Part shown: piece after piece, positions 7,094 through 14,634 of the stretch
How positions within the stretch are numbered: position 1 is the stretch's first letter
Layout: the number at the start of each line of letters is the position of its first letter
Assembly: GCA_905201285.1 (NCBI GenBank)
Contig: CAJKNM010000015.1
Coordinates: 1 to 26,419 of the forward strand
DNA length: 26,419 bases
From: an uncultured Eubacteriales bacterium
Lineage (GTDB): Bacteria > Bacillota > Clostridia > Monoglobales > Monoglobaceae
Direction of reading: 5' to 3'
Made by a program: the position numbers and the translations under genes
Notes under the pieces: generated by a model
Seen by the model: only the letters and a program-made list of their open reading frames with translations
The model's database searches: none
Told to the model about the DNA's origin: nothing

Positions 7094-7798
7094 ATGGGTC
7101 AGAAAGTTAATCCACACGGTCTCAGAGTCGGAGTAATCAAAGACTGGGATTCACGTTGGTTTGCTGACAAGAAGAGCTTCGGCGACAGTCTTGTAGAGGA
7201 CTATAACCTCAGAGTGTTCTTAAAGAACAAGTTATTCCAGGCCGGAGTTGCAAAAATCGAAATCGAGAAATTTGCTAATAAAGTTCGTATTTCTATTCAC
7301 GCTGCTAAGCCCGGTATCGTTATCGGTAAGGGCGGAAGCGAAATAGATAAGCTCAAGAAGGAGCTTGAGAAGATGACAGGTAAGACCATTATCTTAAATG
7401 TCATCGAGGTTAAGTCTCCCGATATGAATGCACAGCTTGTTGCTGAAAATATTGCGTCTCAGCTTGAGCGCCGTATATCTTTCAGAAAGGCAATGAAACA
7501 GTGCATGGGTCGCACAATGAAGCTTGGTGCAAAGGGTATCAAGACATATGTTGCAGGCCGTGTAGGCGGTGCCGAAATCGCAAGAACCGAACAGTATCAC
7601 GAGGGAACAATTCCTCTTCAGACTCTCAGAGCGGACATCGACTATGGCTTTACCGAGGCTAACACCACATATGGTAAGCTTGGTGTAAAGGTTTGGATTT
7701 ATAAGGGCGAGATTCTTGCTGAGGGCAGAAATGCAGAAGCAAAGGAGTCAAGGCCTCAGAGAAAGAACTCCAGACGTACGGAAGGAGGTAACAAATAA
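7094..7798 (+). CDS. rpsC: 30S ribosomal protein S3
   Basis: S3 lies at the mRNA entry channel of the 30S head and contributes to mRNA helicase activity. The 234-residue product has GQKVNPHGLRVGVIKDWDSRWF at the N-terminus, a type II KH domain with the IGKGGSEID loop at about 77-85, and the C-terminal domain with CMGRTMKLGAKGIKTYVAGR. A basic, polar tail follows. The ATG has AAGGAGG upstream, and the stop overlaps the rplP start by one base (TAATG). Confidence 0.98.
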   Translation: MGQKVNPHGLRVGVIKDWDSRWFADKKSFGDSLVEDYNLRVFLKNKLFQAGVAKIEIEKFANKVRISIHAAKPGIVIGKGGSEIDKLKKELEKMTGKTIILNVIEVKSPDMNAQLVAENIASQLERRISFRKAMKQCMGRTMKLGAKGIKTYVAGRVGGAEIARTEQYHEGTIPLQTLRADIDYGFTEANTTYGKLGVKVWIYKGEILAEGRNAEAKESRPQRKNSRRTEGGNK

Positions 7799-8232
7799 TG
7801 TTATCACCAAAAAGAGTTAAGCGTAGAAAACAGCAGCGCGGACGTATGAAGGGTGCGGCTCACAGAGGAAACAAGGTTGTTTACGGTGAGTACGGTATTC
7901 AGGCACTGTCCCCTGCATGGATTACAAGTAACCAGATAGAAGCTGCCCGTGTCGCTATGACACGTTACACCAAAAGAGGCGGCAAAGTATGGATAAAGAT
8001 ATTCCCGGATAAGCCGGTAACAGCAAGACCTGCCGAGACCCGTATGGGTAAAGGTAAAGGTGCGCCTGAATACTGGGCAGCAGTTGTTAAGCCGGGCAGA
8101 GTAATGTTTGAAATCGGCGGTGTTTCGGAAGAAATCGCTCGTGAGGCTCTTCGTCTTGCTATGCACAAGCTGCCGCTCAAATGTAAATTTGTCAGAAAAG
8201 CTGACCAAGAAACGGAAGGTGATAGTCAATGA
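7798..8232 (+). CDS. rplP: 50S ribosomal protein L16
   Basis: L16 sits near the A site and organises tRNA accommodation on the 50S subunit. The 144-residue product has LSPKRVKRRKQQRGRMKG, the GIQALSPAWITSNQIEAARVAM stretch and the signature TRMGKGKGAPEYWAAVVKPG. Length is normal. It is coupled at both ends: its start overlaps rpsC by one base and its end overlaps the rpmC start by four bases (ATGA). Confidence 0.98.
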   Translation: MLSPKRVKRRKQQRGRMKGAAHRGNKVVYGEYGIQALSPAWITSNQIEAARVAMTRYTKRGGKVWIKIFPDKPVTARPAETRMGKGKGAPEYWAAVVKPGRVMFEIGGVSEEIAREALRLAMHKLPLKCKFVRKADQETEGDSQ

Positions 8233-8441
8233 AAATACAGGATATAAGAGACCTTTCAACGCAGGAGCTTGAAGATAAAGTCAAGGACTTGAAGGAAGAG
8301 CTTTTTAACCTTCGTTTCCAGAACGCTACCAACCAGCTCGAGAATCCGATGAGAATCGTTAGCGTTAAAAAGGATATTGCAAGAGTAAAAACCGTCCTCA
8401 AAGAAAAAGAGCTTGGTATTAACACAAGCGTAAATGCGTAG
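8229..8441 (+). CDS. rpmC: 50S ribosomal protein L29
   Basis: L29 is a small two-helix protein beside the tunnel exit, next to L23. The 70-residue product is charged and helical with MKIQDIRDLSTQELEDKVKDLKEELFNLRFQ and the ENPMRIVSVKKDIARVKTVLKE half that binds rRNA. It begins inside the end of rplP (four-base overlap), with GGAAGG upstream, and ends 12 nt before rpsQ. Confidence 0.97.
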   Translation: MKIQDIRDLSTQELEDKVKDLKEELFNLRFQNATNQLENPMRIVSVKKDIARVKTVLKEKELGINTSVNA

Positions 8442-8453
8442 GAGGTGTAGGGA

Positions 8454-8711
8454 ATGAGTGAACGTAATTATCGTAAAGTCCGTGTCGGTGAAGTTGTCAG
8501 CGACAAAATGGACAAAACAGTAGTTGTTGCTATTAAAGAGAATGTAAAGCATAAGCTTTATGACAAGGTTATTAAGCGTACCTACAAGCTTAAGGCGCAT
8601 GACGAAGAGAACGTATGCGGCATCGGTGACAAGGTTAAGGTTATGGAAACAAGACCTCTGTCAAAGGACAAGAGATGGCGCGTTGTTGAAATCGTTGAGA
8701 AGGCTAAATAA
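8454..8711 (+). CDS. rpsQ: 30S ribosomal protein S17
   Basis: S17 is a primary 16S rRNA-binding protein with an OB fold. The 85-residue product has VGEVVSDKMDKTVVVAIKE in the first half and KAHDEENVCGIGDKVKVMETRPLSKDKRWRVVEIVEKAK, which contains the family signature. Length is standard. The ATG has GTAGGAGGTG upstream. It closes the classical S10 block; rplN starts 66 nt later, without a clear promoter or terminator, so S10 and spc appear to be one transcription unit. Confidence 0.97.
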   Translation: MSERNYRKVRVGEVVSDKMDKTVVVAIKENVKHKLYDKVIKRTYKLKAHDEENVCGIGDKVKVMETRPLSKDKRWRVVEIVEKAK

Positions 8712-8777
8712 GCTAAATTTAATATCGTGTTGTGTGCTTTTTGCACATTATCGAAATAAGATAGGAGGAAATCCGTT

Positions 8778-9146
8778 ATGATACAACAGCAGACTATTTT
8801 AAAGGTTGCTGACAACAGCGGCGCAAAGGAAATTCTTTGTATTCGCGTTCTGGGCGGCTCTTTCAGACGTTACGGTAACATTGGCGATGTAGTGGTTGCT
8901 TCCGTTAAAAAGGCAACGCCCGGCGGTGCTGTTAAAAAAGGTGACGTTGTTAAAGCGGTTATCGTGCGCAGTGTAAACGGCGTTAAGAGAGCTGACGGTT
9001 CTAAAATTAAGTTCGATGAGAATGCAGCGGTTATTATCAAGGACGATAAGACACCGAGAGGAACCCGTATATTTGGCCCGGTTGCAAGAGAGCTCAGAGA
9101 TAAGGAATATATGAAAATATTGTCCTTGGCACCTGAGGTACTGTAA
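8778..9146 (+). CDS. rplN: 50S ribosomal protein L14
   Basis: L14 is a conserved beta-barrel protein at the subunit interface. The 122-residue product, exactly the usual length, shows MIQQQTILKVADNSGAKE, the core GNIGDVVVASVKKATPGG, and the C-terminal signature with TPRGTRIFGPVARELRDK. The ATG has TAGGAGG upstream. It is the first gene of the classical spc block. A 110-nt gap with a remarkable hairpin separates it from rplX. Confidence 0.98.
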   Translation: MIQQQTILKVADNSGAKEILCIRVLGGSFRRYGNIGDVVVASVKKATPGGAVKKGDVVKAVIVRSVNGVKRADGSKIKFDENAAVIIKDDKTPRGTRIFGPVARELRDKEYMKILSLAPEVL

Positions 9147-9173
9147 GGCTTACCGGACAATTTAGATTGAGTT

Positions 9174-9213
9174 TTACATTCTGCATAGCCTGTGCGGCTT
9201 ATGCGGAATGTAA
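9174..9213 (+). ncRNA. Near-perfect 40-nt hairpin between rplN and rplX
   Basis: The arms from TTACATTC (9174-9181) to GAATGTAA (9206-9213) pair continuously for 14 base pairs with one G-U pair. After a single bulged base come three more G-C pairs, GCC 9188-9190 with GGC 9196-9198, closing a TGTGC loop. No T-tract follows, so it is not an intrinsic terminator. It could be an RNase III processing site, a protein-binding regulatory RNA or a palindromic repeat element. A shorter inverted repeat, TTGTCC 9120-9125 with GGACAA 9155-9160, lies just upstream. Confidence 0.7.
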
Positions 9214-9256
9214 TATGAGATGATTAGTCCTTATTTTAAGATAGGAGGAAGAAAAA

Positions 9257-9577
9257 ATGGCTATCAAAATGCACGTCAAGACCGGCGATGAGGTAGTTGT
9301 TCTGTCCGGTAAGGACAAGGGCAAAAAGGGTAAGGTTTTATCCGTTAATTCCGAAAAGCGCATGGTTATTGTAGAAGGTGTATCTGTTGCCGTAAAGCAT
9401 AAAAAGCCTACCAGAATGGGCGAAACCGGCGGAATAGTTAAACAGGAAACACCGATATATGCAAGCAAGGTTATGAATGTTTGCTCTAAGTGCAATGCTG
9501 CATCAAGAGTAGGACGTAAGATTCTGGAAGACGGAACACACGTTCGTTACTGCAAAAAATGCGGTGAAACATTTTAA
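9257..9577 (+). CDS. rplX: 50S ribosomal protein L24
   Basis: L24 is an assembly-initiating protein that binds the 5' end of 23S rRNA. The 106-residue product has a KOW motif at about 8-30 (KTGDEVVVLSGKDKGKKGKV) and the central KHKKPTRMGETGGIVKQETPI signature. The C-terminus carries a zinc-ribbon-like Cys76-x2-Cys79 and Cys99-x2-Cys102, which many Firmicutes L24 proteins have. The ATG has TAGGAGGAAG upstream. The gene follows the long hairpin at 9174-9213, which makes it one candidate target of that structure. Confidence 0.98.
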   Translation: MAIKMHVKTGDEVVVLSGKDKGKKGKVLSVNSEKRMVIVEGVSVAVKHKKPTRMGETGGIVKQETPIYASKVMNVCSKCNAASRVGRKILEDGTHVRYCKKCGETF

Positions 9578-9610
9578 TAGAATTTGAAGAGGAAGGAGGT
9601 TTCACTTTAA

Positions 9611-10147
9611 ATGAGACTCGAAGAGAAGTATACAAAAGAAATCAAAGACGCTTTGATGACAAAGTATAATTACAAGAGTGTAATGCAGATACCGAAGCTT
9701 GATAAGGTTGTTATCAACATGGGCGTAGGTGATGCAAGAGAAAATTCAAAGGCTGTTGAGAGTGCGGCAAACGATTTGGGCATTATTACAGGTCAGAAGC
9801 CTGTAATCACAAAGGCGCGTAAGTCAGTCGCAACATTTAAAGTCAGAGAAGGAATGAATATCGGCTGTAAGGTTACTCTCAGAGGTTCAAAAATGTACGA
9901 GTTTGTTGACAGACTCTTTAATGCGGCTCTTCCGCGTGTACGTGACTTCAGAGGTATTAACCCGAACTCCTTTGACGGCAGAGGCAACTATGCTCTCGGC
10001 ATCAAGGAACAGCTTATCTTCCCTGAAATTGAGTATGATAAGATTGACAAGATTCGCGGAATGGACATCATCTTTGTTACAACTGCCGAAACAGATGAAG
10101 AGGCAAGAGAGTTGCTTACATTGATGGGCGCACCGTTTACGAGATAA
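9611..10147 (+). CDS. rplE: 50S ribosomal protein L5
   Basis: L5 binds 5S rRNA and contacts the P-site tRNA and the 30S head. The 178-residue product has MQIPKLDKVVINMGVGDA, the ITGQKPVITKARKSVATFKVREG signature, and LPRVRDFRGINPNSFDGRGNYALG. Length is normal (about 179). The ATG has GGAAGGAGG upstream with a slightly long spacer. In E. coli the S8 repressor site covers the start of this gene; I see no strong hairpin in the 33-nt gap here. Confidence 0.98.
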   Translation: MRLEEKYTKEIKDALMTKYNYKSVMQIPKLDKVVINMGVGDARENSKAVESAANDLGIITGQKPVITKARKSVATFKVREGMNIGCKVTLRGSKMYEFVDRLFNAALPRVRDFRGINPNSFDGRGNYALGIKEQLIFPEIEYDKIDKIRGMDIIFVTTAETDEEARELLTLMGAPFTR

Positions 10148-10171
10148 CGTCGATAAGGAGGATTAAAGCTT

Positions 10172-10357
10172 ATGGCTAAGAAATCTATGGTTGTAAAGCA
10201 GCAAAGAAAGCAGAAGTATTCAACACGTGAATACAACAGATGTAAGATCTGCGGCAGACCCCACGCTTACCTTCGTAAGTTCGGTATCTGCAGAATCTGC
10301 TTCAGAGAGCTTGCTTACAAGGGTCAGATTCCCGGCGTAAAGAAAGCGTCTTGGTAA
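10172..10357 (+). CDS. rpsN: 30S ribosomal protein S14, zinc type (type Z)
   Basis: S14 lies in the 30S head near the A site. This is the short zinc-binding form of 61 residues, with Cys24-x2-Cys27 and Cys40-x2-Cys43 and the RPHAYLRKFGICRICFRELAY core, rather than the longer zinc-free form used under zinc limitation. The family's terminal GQIPGVKKASW is present. The ATG has AAGGAGG upstream. A 97-nt structured gap follows before rpsH. Confidence 0.98.
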   Translation: MAKKSMVVKQQRKQKYSTREYNRCKICGRPHAYLRKFGICRICFRELAYKGQIPGVKKASW

Positions 10358-10379
10358 TCTGAAGTTTAAATTATATCAA

Positions 10380-10427
10380 GAAGCCAGGTGGCTGACAGAG
10401 GATGTCACGGACGGTCAAACCGGCTTC
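10380..10427 (+). ncRNA. Structured element between rpsN and rpsH
   Basis: GAAGCC (10380-10385) pairs with GGCTTC (10422-10427), extended after one bulged A by GGT (10387-10389) with ACC (10419-10421). An inner hairpin TGACA (10393-10397)/TGTCA (10403-10407) closes a GAGGA loop. No T-tract follows, and rpsH starts 27 nt later behind AAGGAGG. By position this is a candidate regulatory site for rpsH translation, possibly bound by S8, the known regulator of the spc operon in E. coli. That role is inference. Confidence 0.6.
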
Positions 10428-10454
10428 AATTCCGATAAAAAGGAGGTTTAAAAT

Positions 10455-10853
10455 ATGCATATTACAGATCCGATAGCGGATATGCTGACAAGAATAAGAA
10501 ATGCCAATAACGCAAGGCATACCACGGTTGATATTCCCGCGTCAAAGATGAAGAAGGCTATTGCCGACATATTGCTTCAGGAGGGTTATGTAAAGAATGT
10601 TGAACTCGTAGAGGACGGTATTCAGGGAATAATTCGCATAACACTCAAGTATGCTGAGAACAAGCAGAAGGTACTGACAGGACTCAAGAGAGTTAGTAAG
10701 CCCGGTCTCCGTTCTTATGCATCGAAAGAGGAGCTGCCTAAGGTACTCAAGGGCCTTGGTGTTGCAATCATCTCTACTTCAAAGGGAGTAATGACAGACA
10801 AGGAAGCACGTCGCCAGAATGTAGGCGGCGAAGTACTCGCATTTGTTTGGTAA
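10455..10853 (+). CDS. rpsH: 30S ribosomal protein S8
   Basis: S8 binds the central domain of 16S rRNA and in E. coli also represses the spc operon by binding its mRNA. The 132-residue product has ITDPIADMLTRIRNANNARH at the N-terminus and the C-terminal signature GVAIISTSKGVMTDKEARRQNVGGEVLAFVW. Length is standard. The ATG has AAGGAGG upstream. A folded RNA element occupies the gap in front of it, which fits a self-controlled gene but does not prove it. Confidence 0.98.
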   Translation: MHITDPIADMLTRIRNANNARHTTVDIPASKMKKAIADILLQEGYVKNVELVEDGIQGIIRITLKYAENKQKVLTGLKRVSKPGLRSYASKEELPKVLKGLGVAIISTSKGVMTDKEARRQNVGGEVLAFVW

Positions 10854-10888
10854 GAATTTTACTGTAAGTAAGAAAGGAGGAGAATTCA

Positions 10889-11434
10889 TTGTCACGTATA
10901 GGAAGAATGCCGATTGAGATTCCTGCCGGAGTTACGGTTACAATCGGTCAGAACAATGAAGTTACCGTAAAGGGTCCGAAGGGCGAACTTACACAGACTC
11001 TCCCTAAGGATATGATTATAGAACAGAACGGCAGCACAGTTGAAGTTAAGCGTCCCACAGACGATAAAGAGCACAGATCTCTCCACGGTCTTACAAGATC
11101 GCTTCTTCACAATATGGTTGTCGGTGTAACTGAAGGCTTCAAGAAGGAGCTTGAAATTAACGGTGTAGGTTACAGAGCTGCAAAGCAGGGCAAGAAGCTT
11201 GTGATGAACCTCGGTTATTCTCATCAGGTTGAGATGGAGGAAATCGACGGAATCACAATCGATGTACCTCAGCCGAACCAGATAGTAATTTCCGGACCGG
11301 ATAAGCAGAAGGTTGGACAGTTCGCTGCTAACGTACGCGAAAAGAGACCTCCCGAACCTTATAAGGGCAAGGGTATTAAATACGTCGATGAACATATCAG
11401 ACGTAAGGAAGGTAAGGCCGGTTCTAAGAAGTAA
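10889..11434 (+). CDS. rplF: 50S ribosomal protein L6
   Basis: L6 binds helix 97 of 23S rRNA near the factor-binding site. The 181-residue product has SRIGRMPIEIPAGVTVTI, two related half-domains, and the C-terminal signature KRPPEPYKGKGIKYVDEHIRRKEGK. The start is TTG at 10889: it directly precedes the conserved SRIG sequence, AAAGGAGGAG lies at a good distance, and no ATG is suitable. The gene is 35 nt from rpsH and 25 nt from rplR. Confidence 0.98.
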   Translation: MSRIGRMPIEIPAGVTVTIGQNNEVTVKGPKGELTQTLPKDMIIEQNGSTVEVKRPTDDKEHRSLHGLTRSLLHNMVVGVTEGFKKELEINGVGYRAAKQGKKLVMNLGYSHQVEMEEIDGITIDVPQPNQIVISGPDKQKVGQFAANVREKRPPEPYKGKGIKYVDEHIRRKEGKAGSKK

Positions 11435-11459
11435 TTAACCGCCAGGAGGTGTAAACTTA

Positions 11460-11822
11460 ATGATTAAGAAGACTAACAGTAATGTATCAAGACTCGCAAG
11501 ACACGCAAGAGTCCGCAAAAAGATTTCGGGAACAGCCGAAATCCCGAGACTGTGTGTATTCAGAAGTCTTAAAAACATATACGCTCAGATCATTGATGAT
11601 ACCGTAGGTAAAACTTTGGTTTCTGCATCATCTCTTGACGCAGAACTCAAAGAAAATTACGGCGGCAATAAGGACGCGGCTAAGGCTGTCGGCGCTCTTA
11701 TCGCAAAGCGTGCGCAGGATGCAGGCATAACAGAAGTTGTGTTTGACAGAGGCGGATATGTTTATCACGGCAGAGTTGCAGAACTCGCCGAGGCTGCTCG
11801 TGAGGGCGGACTGAAATTCTAA
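11460..11822 (+). CDS. rplR: 50S ribosomal protein L18
   Basis: L18 binds 5S rRNA with L5 and L25 in the central protuberance. The 120-residue product has a basic N-terminal tail (ARHARVRKKISGTAEIPRLCVFRS), KNIYAQIIDDTVGKTLVSASS, and the C-terminal VFDRGGYVYHGRVAELAEAAREGGL signature. Length is standard. The ATG has AGGAGGTG upstream, and rpsE follows after 26 nt. Confidence 0.98.
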   Translation: MIKKTNSNVSRLARHARVRKKISGTAEIPRLCVFRSLKNIYAQIIDDTVGKTLVSASSLDAELKENYGGNKDAAKAVGALIAKRAQDAGITEVVFDRGGYVYHGRVAELAEAAREGGLKF

Positions 11823-11848
11823 TTAGTTTGAAAGAGGTGAATCGATAA

Positions 11849-12379
11849 ATGGCAGAGAAGGGTGAAAGAACCAAGAAGCAGCCGCGTATAGAGGCGGATA
11901 CGCTTGATATACAGGAAAAAGTAGTTCATCTTAACCGTGTAGCAAAGGTTGTAAAGGGCGGTCGTACATTCCGTTTCAGCGCGCTGGTTGTTGTCGGTGA
12001 CGGCAACGGTCACGTTGGCTGTGGAATGGGCAAGGCGGCTGAAATTCCGGACGCAATCCGCAAGGGTATTGATGACGCTAAGAAGAACATGATTACCGTT
12101 CCTATGTTCAAGAGCACAATTCCTCACGAAACCATCGGTGAGTCCGGTGCGGGAAGGGTTCTCTTGAAGCCGGCTTCAGAAGGTACCGGTGTTATCGCGG
12201 GCGGTCCCGCTCGTGCGGTACTTGAGCTTGCAGGTATCAGAGATATAAGAACAAAATGTTTGCGCAGCAACAACCCGAAAAATGTTGTTGCAGCTACAAT
12301 AGAGGGTCTGGCATCACTCAAGAGTGTAGAAGAGGTTGCTCAGCTCAGAGGTAAAAAGCCGGAAGAGATCCTCGGTTAA
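11849..12379 (+). CDS. rpsE: 30S ribosomal protein S5
   Basis: S5 lies at the mRNA entry channel with S3 and S4 and affects decoding accuracy. The 176-residue product has the double-stranded-RNA-binding half GRTFRFSALVVVGDGNGHVG followed by GMGKAAEIPDAIRKGIDDAKKNM, then the second domain with LLKPASEGTGVIAGGPARAVLELAGI. The VNRVAKVVKGG-type loop tied to spectinomycin sensitivity is intact. The ATG has AGAGGTGA upstream, and rpmD begins 29 nt later. Confidence 0.98.
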   Translation: MAEKGERTKKQPRIEADTLDIQEKVVHLNRVAKVVKGGRTFRFSALVVVGDGNGHVGCGMGKAAEIPDAIRKGIDDAKKNMITVPMFKSTIPHETIGESGAGRVLLKPASEGTGVIAGGPARAVLELAGIRDIRTKCLRSNNPKNVVAATIEGLASLKSVEEVAQLRGKKPEEILG

Positions 12380-12408
12380 TTAAATAAAAAAGACAGGAGG
12401 GTTTATCC

Positions 12409-12588
12409 ATGGCTAATACAATAAAGGTTACTCTTAAAAAGAGTACAATCGGATGCAAAAAGGATCAGATTGCAACAGTTAAGGCACTTGGTCTTAAGAA
12501 AATCAGCCAGACTGTAGAAAAACCTGATAACGCTCAGACAAGAGGTATGATTTTCAAGGTTAAGCACTTGGTTGAAGTATCCGAATAA
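12409..12588 (+). CDS. rpmD: 50S ribosomal protein L30
   Basis: L30 is a small protein of the 50S subunit. The 59-residue product begins MANTIKVTLKKSTIGCKKDQ, has the family's TVKALGLKKISQTVEKPDN core and ends in MIFKVKHLVEV, in line with the short bacterial form. The ATG has AGGAGGG 8 nt upstream. Its position between rpsE and rplO is the conserved spc order. Confidence 0.97.
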   Translation: MANTIKVTLKKSTIGCKKDQIATVKALGLKKISQTVEKPDNAQTRGMIFKVKHLVEVSE

Positions 12589-12605
12589 TTTAAAGCGGTA
12601 TATTT

Positions 12606-12633
12606 GGGGCAGGACCCCGAGAAACAATTTTTT
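12606..12633 (+). promoter_or_regulatory. Small hairpin with T-tract, rpmD-rplO gap
   Basis: GGGG (12606-12609) and CCCC (12615-12618) enclose a 5-nt loop, and a run of seven T begins about 9 nt later. The stem is short and the T-tract distant, so at most this is a weak attenuator or pause site before rplO. Confidence 0.3.
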
Positions 12634-12660
12634 TGATAAAAAAGGAGGAGGTGTTACTCA

Positions 12661-13101
12661 ATGAAACTTCATGAATTATCTCCGAGCGAGGGCTCTAAGA
12701 AGGACGGCTTCAGAGTCGGCAGAGGTCACGGAAGCGGTAACGGAAAGACAGCAGGTAAGGGTCACAAGGGTCAGAACGCCCGCAGCGGCGGTGGTGTTCG
12801 TCCGGGCTTTGAAGGCGGTCAGATGCCTATCTACAGAAGATTGCCTAAGCGTGGATTTAAAAACATCTTTGCAAAGCAGTATGTTTCGATCAATGTTGAG
12901 GAACTCAATAAGTTTGAAAACGGAACAGAGGTTACGGCTGAAAGCTTAAAGGAAGCCGGAATCATCTCTAAAATTTCTGACGGCGTAGTTGTACTTGGCC
13001 GCGGTGAGCTTAATAAAAAGCTGACCGTAAAGGCTAAGAGATTTAGCAAATCAGCTAAAGAGAAGATTACTAATGCCGGCGGAAAGGCTGAGGAGGTATA
13101 A
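12661..13101 (+). CDS. rplO: 50S ribosomal protein L15
   Basis: L15 is a late-assembly protein of the 50S subunit with a long extended N-terminus. The 146-residue product has MKLHELSPSEGSKKDGFRVG, the glycine-rich GRGHGSGNGKTAGKGHKGQNARSGGGVRPGFEGGQ block in adjoining segments, and a C-terminal globular part with LTVKAKRFSKSAKEKI. The ATG has AAGGAGGAGGTG upstream. Only 2 nt separate its stop from secY, whose ribosome binding site lies inside the end of rplO. Confidence 0.98.
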   Translation: MKLHELSPSEGSKKDGFRVGRGHGSGNGKTAGKGHKGQNARSGGGVRPGFEGGQMPIYRRLPKRGFKNIFAKQYVSINVEELNKFENGTEVTAESLKEAGIISKISDGVVVLGRGELNKKLTVKAKRFSKSAKEKITNAGGKAEEV

Positions 13102-13103
13102 CA

Positions 13104-14384
13104 ATGTTTGATACAATCAGAAATGCGTGGAAGATTGTTGACCTCAGAAAAAAGCTTATATATACATTTGTAATGCTGGTAATATTCAGACTCGGTTCGA
13201 CTATTCCTGTTCCGCTGATTGATCCATCACAGTTACAGGGTATATTTAACACAGACAATTCGATGTTCGGTTTTATTGATATCGTATCCGGTGGTGCATT
13301 CAAGAATGCAACTATATTTGCGATGAGTATTACACCGTACATTAACTCTTCAATTATTATGCAGCTTTTGTGCGTAGCTATTCCTGCTTTGGAAAGACTC
13401 CAGCAGGAAGGCGAAGAGGGAAGAAAGAAAATCGGTCAGATGATGAGATATGGTACTGTTGTACTTGCTCTCATCCAGGCGGTTGGTCTTTACTTCCTTC
13501 TCAAGAGTTATAACGTTGTAACAAATCCGGGTTGGGGCGCAGCGGTTGTTATAATCTCTACGTTCACAGCCGGAACAGCGTTTTTGATGTGGCTCGGTGA
13601 GCAGATTACCGAAAAGGGTGTAGGTAATGGTATTTCGCTTATCATCTTCGCCGGTATTGTATCGAGAATACCGAGTATGGCAAGAACTCTCTACGCATAT
13701 GTAGAAGGCGGAACACTTAACTGGATTATGGTTGTTGCCATTTTAGTATTCGCTCTTCTCATCATCGCATTTGTTGTAATGATGAACGAAGCAGAGCGTC
13801 GTCTTCCGGTTCAGTACGCAAAGCGTGTTGTAGGAAGAAAGATGTATGGCGGTCAGAGTACACATATTCCGATTAAGGTGGCAGGTGCAGGCGTTATCCC
13901 GATTATCTTTGCGATGTCCATTATGGCCTTCCCCGGAACAATAGCAAGCTTCTTTGGCAAGAGTGCTCAGAGCGGCGGCTTCTGGGGCGGATTCCTGTGG
14001 GTATTCTCAGGTCAGTCGTGGATTTATGCAGTGCTTTACTTCCTGCTTATTATCTTCTTCACATATTTCTATACGGCAATTCAGTTCAATCCGATTGAAA
14101 TGTCAAATAATATGAAGAAGAACGGTGGATTTATCCCCGGTATTCGCCCGGGTAAGCCCACCTCGGATTATATCGCAAATGTTCTTTCAAGAGTTACTCT
14201 TTGCGGAGCGTTTTTCCTTGCGATAATTGCAGTAATTCCGATATTTATGAATCTCGGATTGCACATTTCAAACTTCTCAATCGGCGGTACATCACTTCTT
14301 ATCGTTGTTGGTGTTGCGCTTGAGACTGTCCAGAATATGGAATCTCAGATGCTTATGCGTCATTATAAGGGATTTTTGGAATAA
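13104..14384 (+). CDS. secY: Preprotein translocase channel subunit SecY
   Basis: SecY forms the membrane channel through which SecA-driven or ribosome-coupled proteins cross or enter the cytoplasmic membrane. The 426-residue product has about ten membrane segments, the N-terminal KKLIYTFVMLVIFRLGSTIPVP, the plug-region LQGIFN/FGFIDIVSGGAF, the signature EKGVGNGISLIIFAGIVSRIP and the cytoplasmic loop GFIPGIRPGKPTSDYI, which contacts SecA and ribosomes. Length is normal. It starts 2 nt after rplO with GAGGAGG in the rplO end. A 250-nt gap full of palindromes follows. Confidence 0.98.
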   Translation: MFDTIRNAWKIVDLRKKLIYTFVMLVIFRLGSTIPVPLIDPSQLQGIFNTDNSMFGFIDIVSGGAFKNATIFAMSITPYINSSIIMQLLCVAIPALERLQQEGEEGRKKIGQMMRYGTVVLALIQAVGLYFLLKSYNVVTNPGWGAAVVIISTFTAGTAFLMWLGEQITEKGVGNGISLIIFAGIVSRIPSMARTLYAYVEGGTLNWIMVVAILVFALLIIAFVVMMNEAERRLPVQYAKRVVGRKMYGGQSTHIPIKVAGAGVIPIIFAMSIMAFPGTIASFFGKSAQSGGFWGGFLWVFSGQSWIYAVLYFLLIIFFTYFYTAIQFNPIEMSNNMKKNGGFIPGIRPGKPTSDYIANVLSRVTLCGAFFLAIIAVIPIFMNLGLHISNFSIGGTSLLIVVGVALETVQNMESQMLMRHYKGFLE

Positions 14385-14396
14385 ACTAAATATATA

Positions 14397-14574
14397 CGCG
14401 GATTTATCTGCGTTCGTTTACGGAAGAGCAGAAACTGCACCTTAAATTAAAGGGAATGATTCTGCTCTGTCCGTTTATACGGCAAAACTTTTTATTAAGA
14501 AATAAGGAACGGATAAATCCGTTCCCTATACAGATTTGCAGTTTAGCTTTGTAGGGAACGCATTTATGCGTTTC
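14397..14574. repeat. Cluster of related palindromes between secY and adk
   Basis: Four inverted repeats occupy the gap. CGCGGATTTATCTGCG lies at 14397-14412. A long stem pairs 14420-14433 with 14460-14474 (14 base pairs, one bulged G, 26-nt loop). A 20-nt perfect palindrome, GGAACGGATAAATCCGTTCC, lies at 14506-14525, and GGAACGCATTTATGCGTTTC at 14555-14574. The first, third and fourth look like variants of one unit centred on GATTTATC/GATAAATC/CATTTATG. In addition GTTCCCTA (14521-14528) is complementary to TAGGGAAC (14552-14559), so the last two palindromes can pair with each other. A dispersed intergenic palindromic repeat, folding as RNA after secY, is the best guess. Confidence 0.7.
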
Positions 14575-14634
14575 GGGATTATTAAGAATACGGCTTAAAC
14601 CGATATTTTGTATAAACGGAAAGGGTGTAATTTT

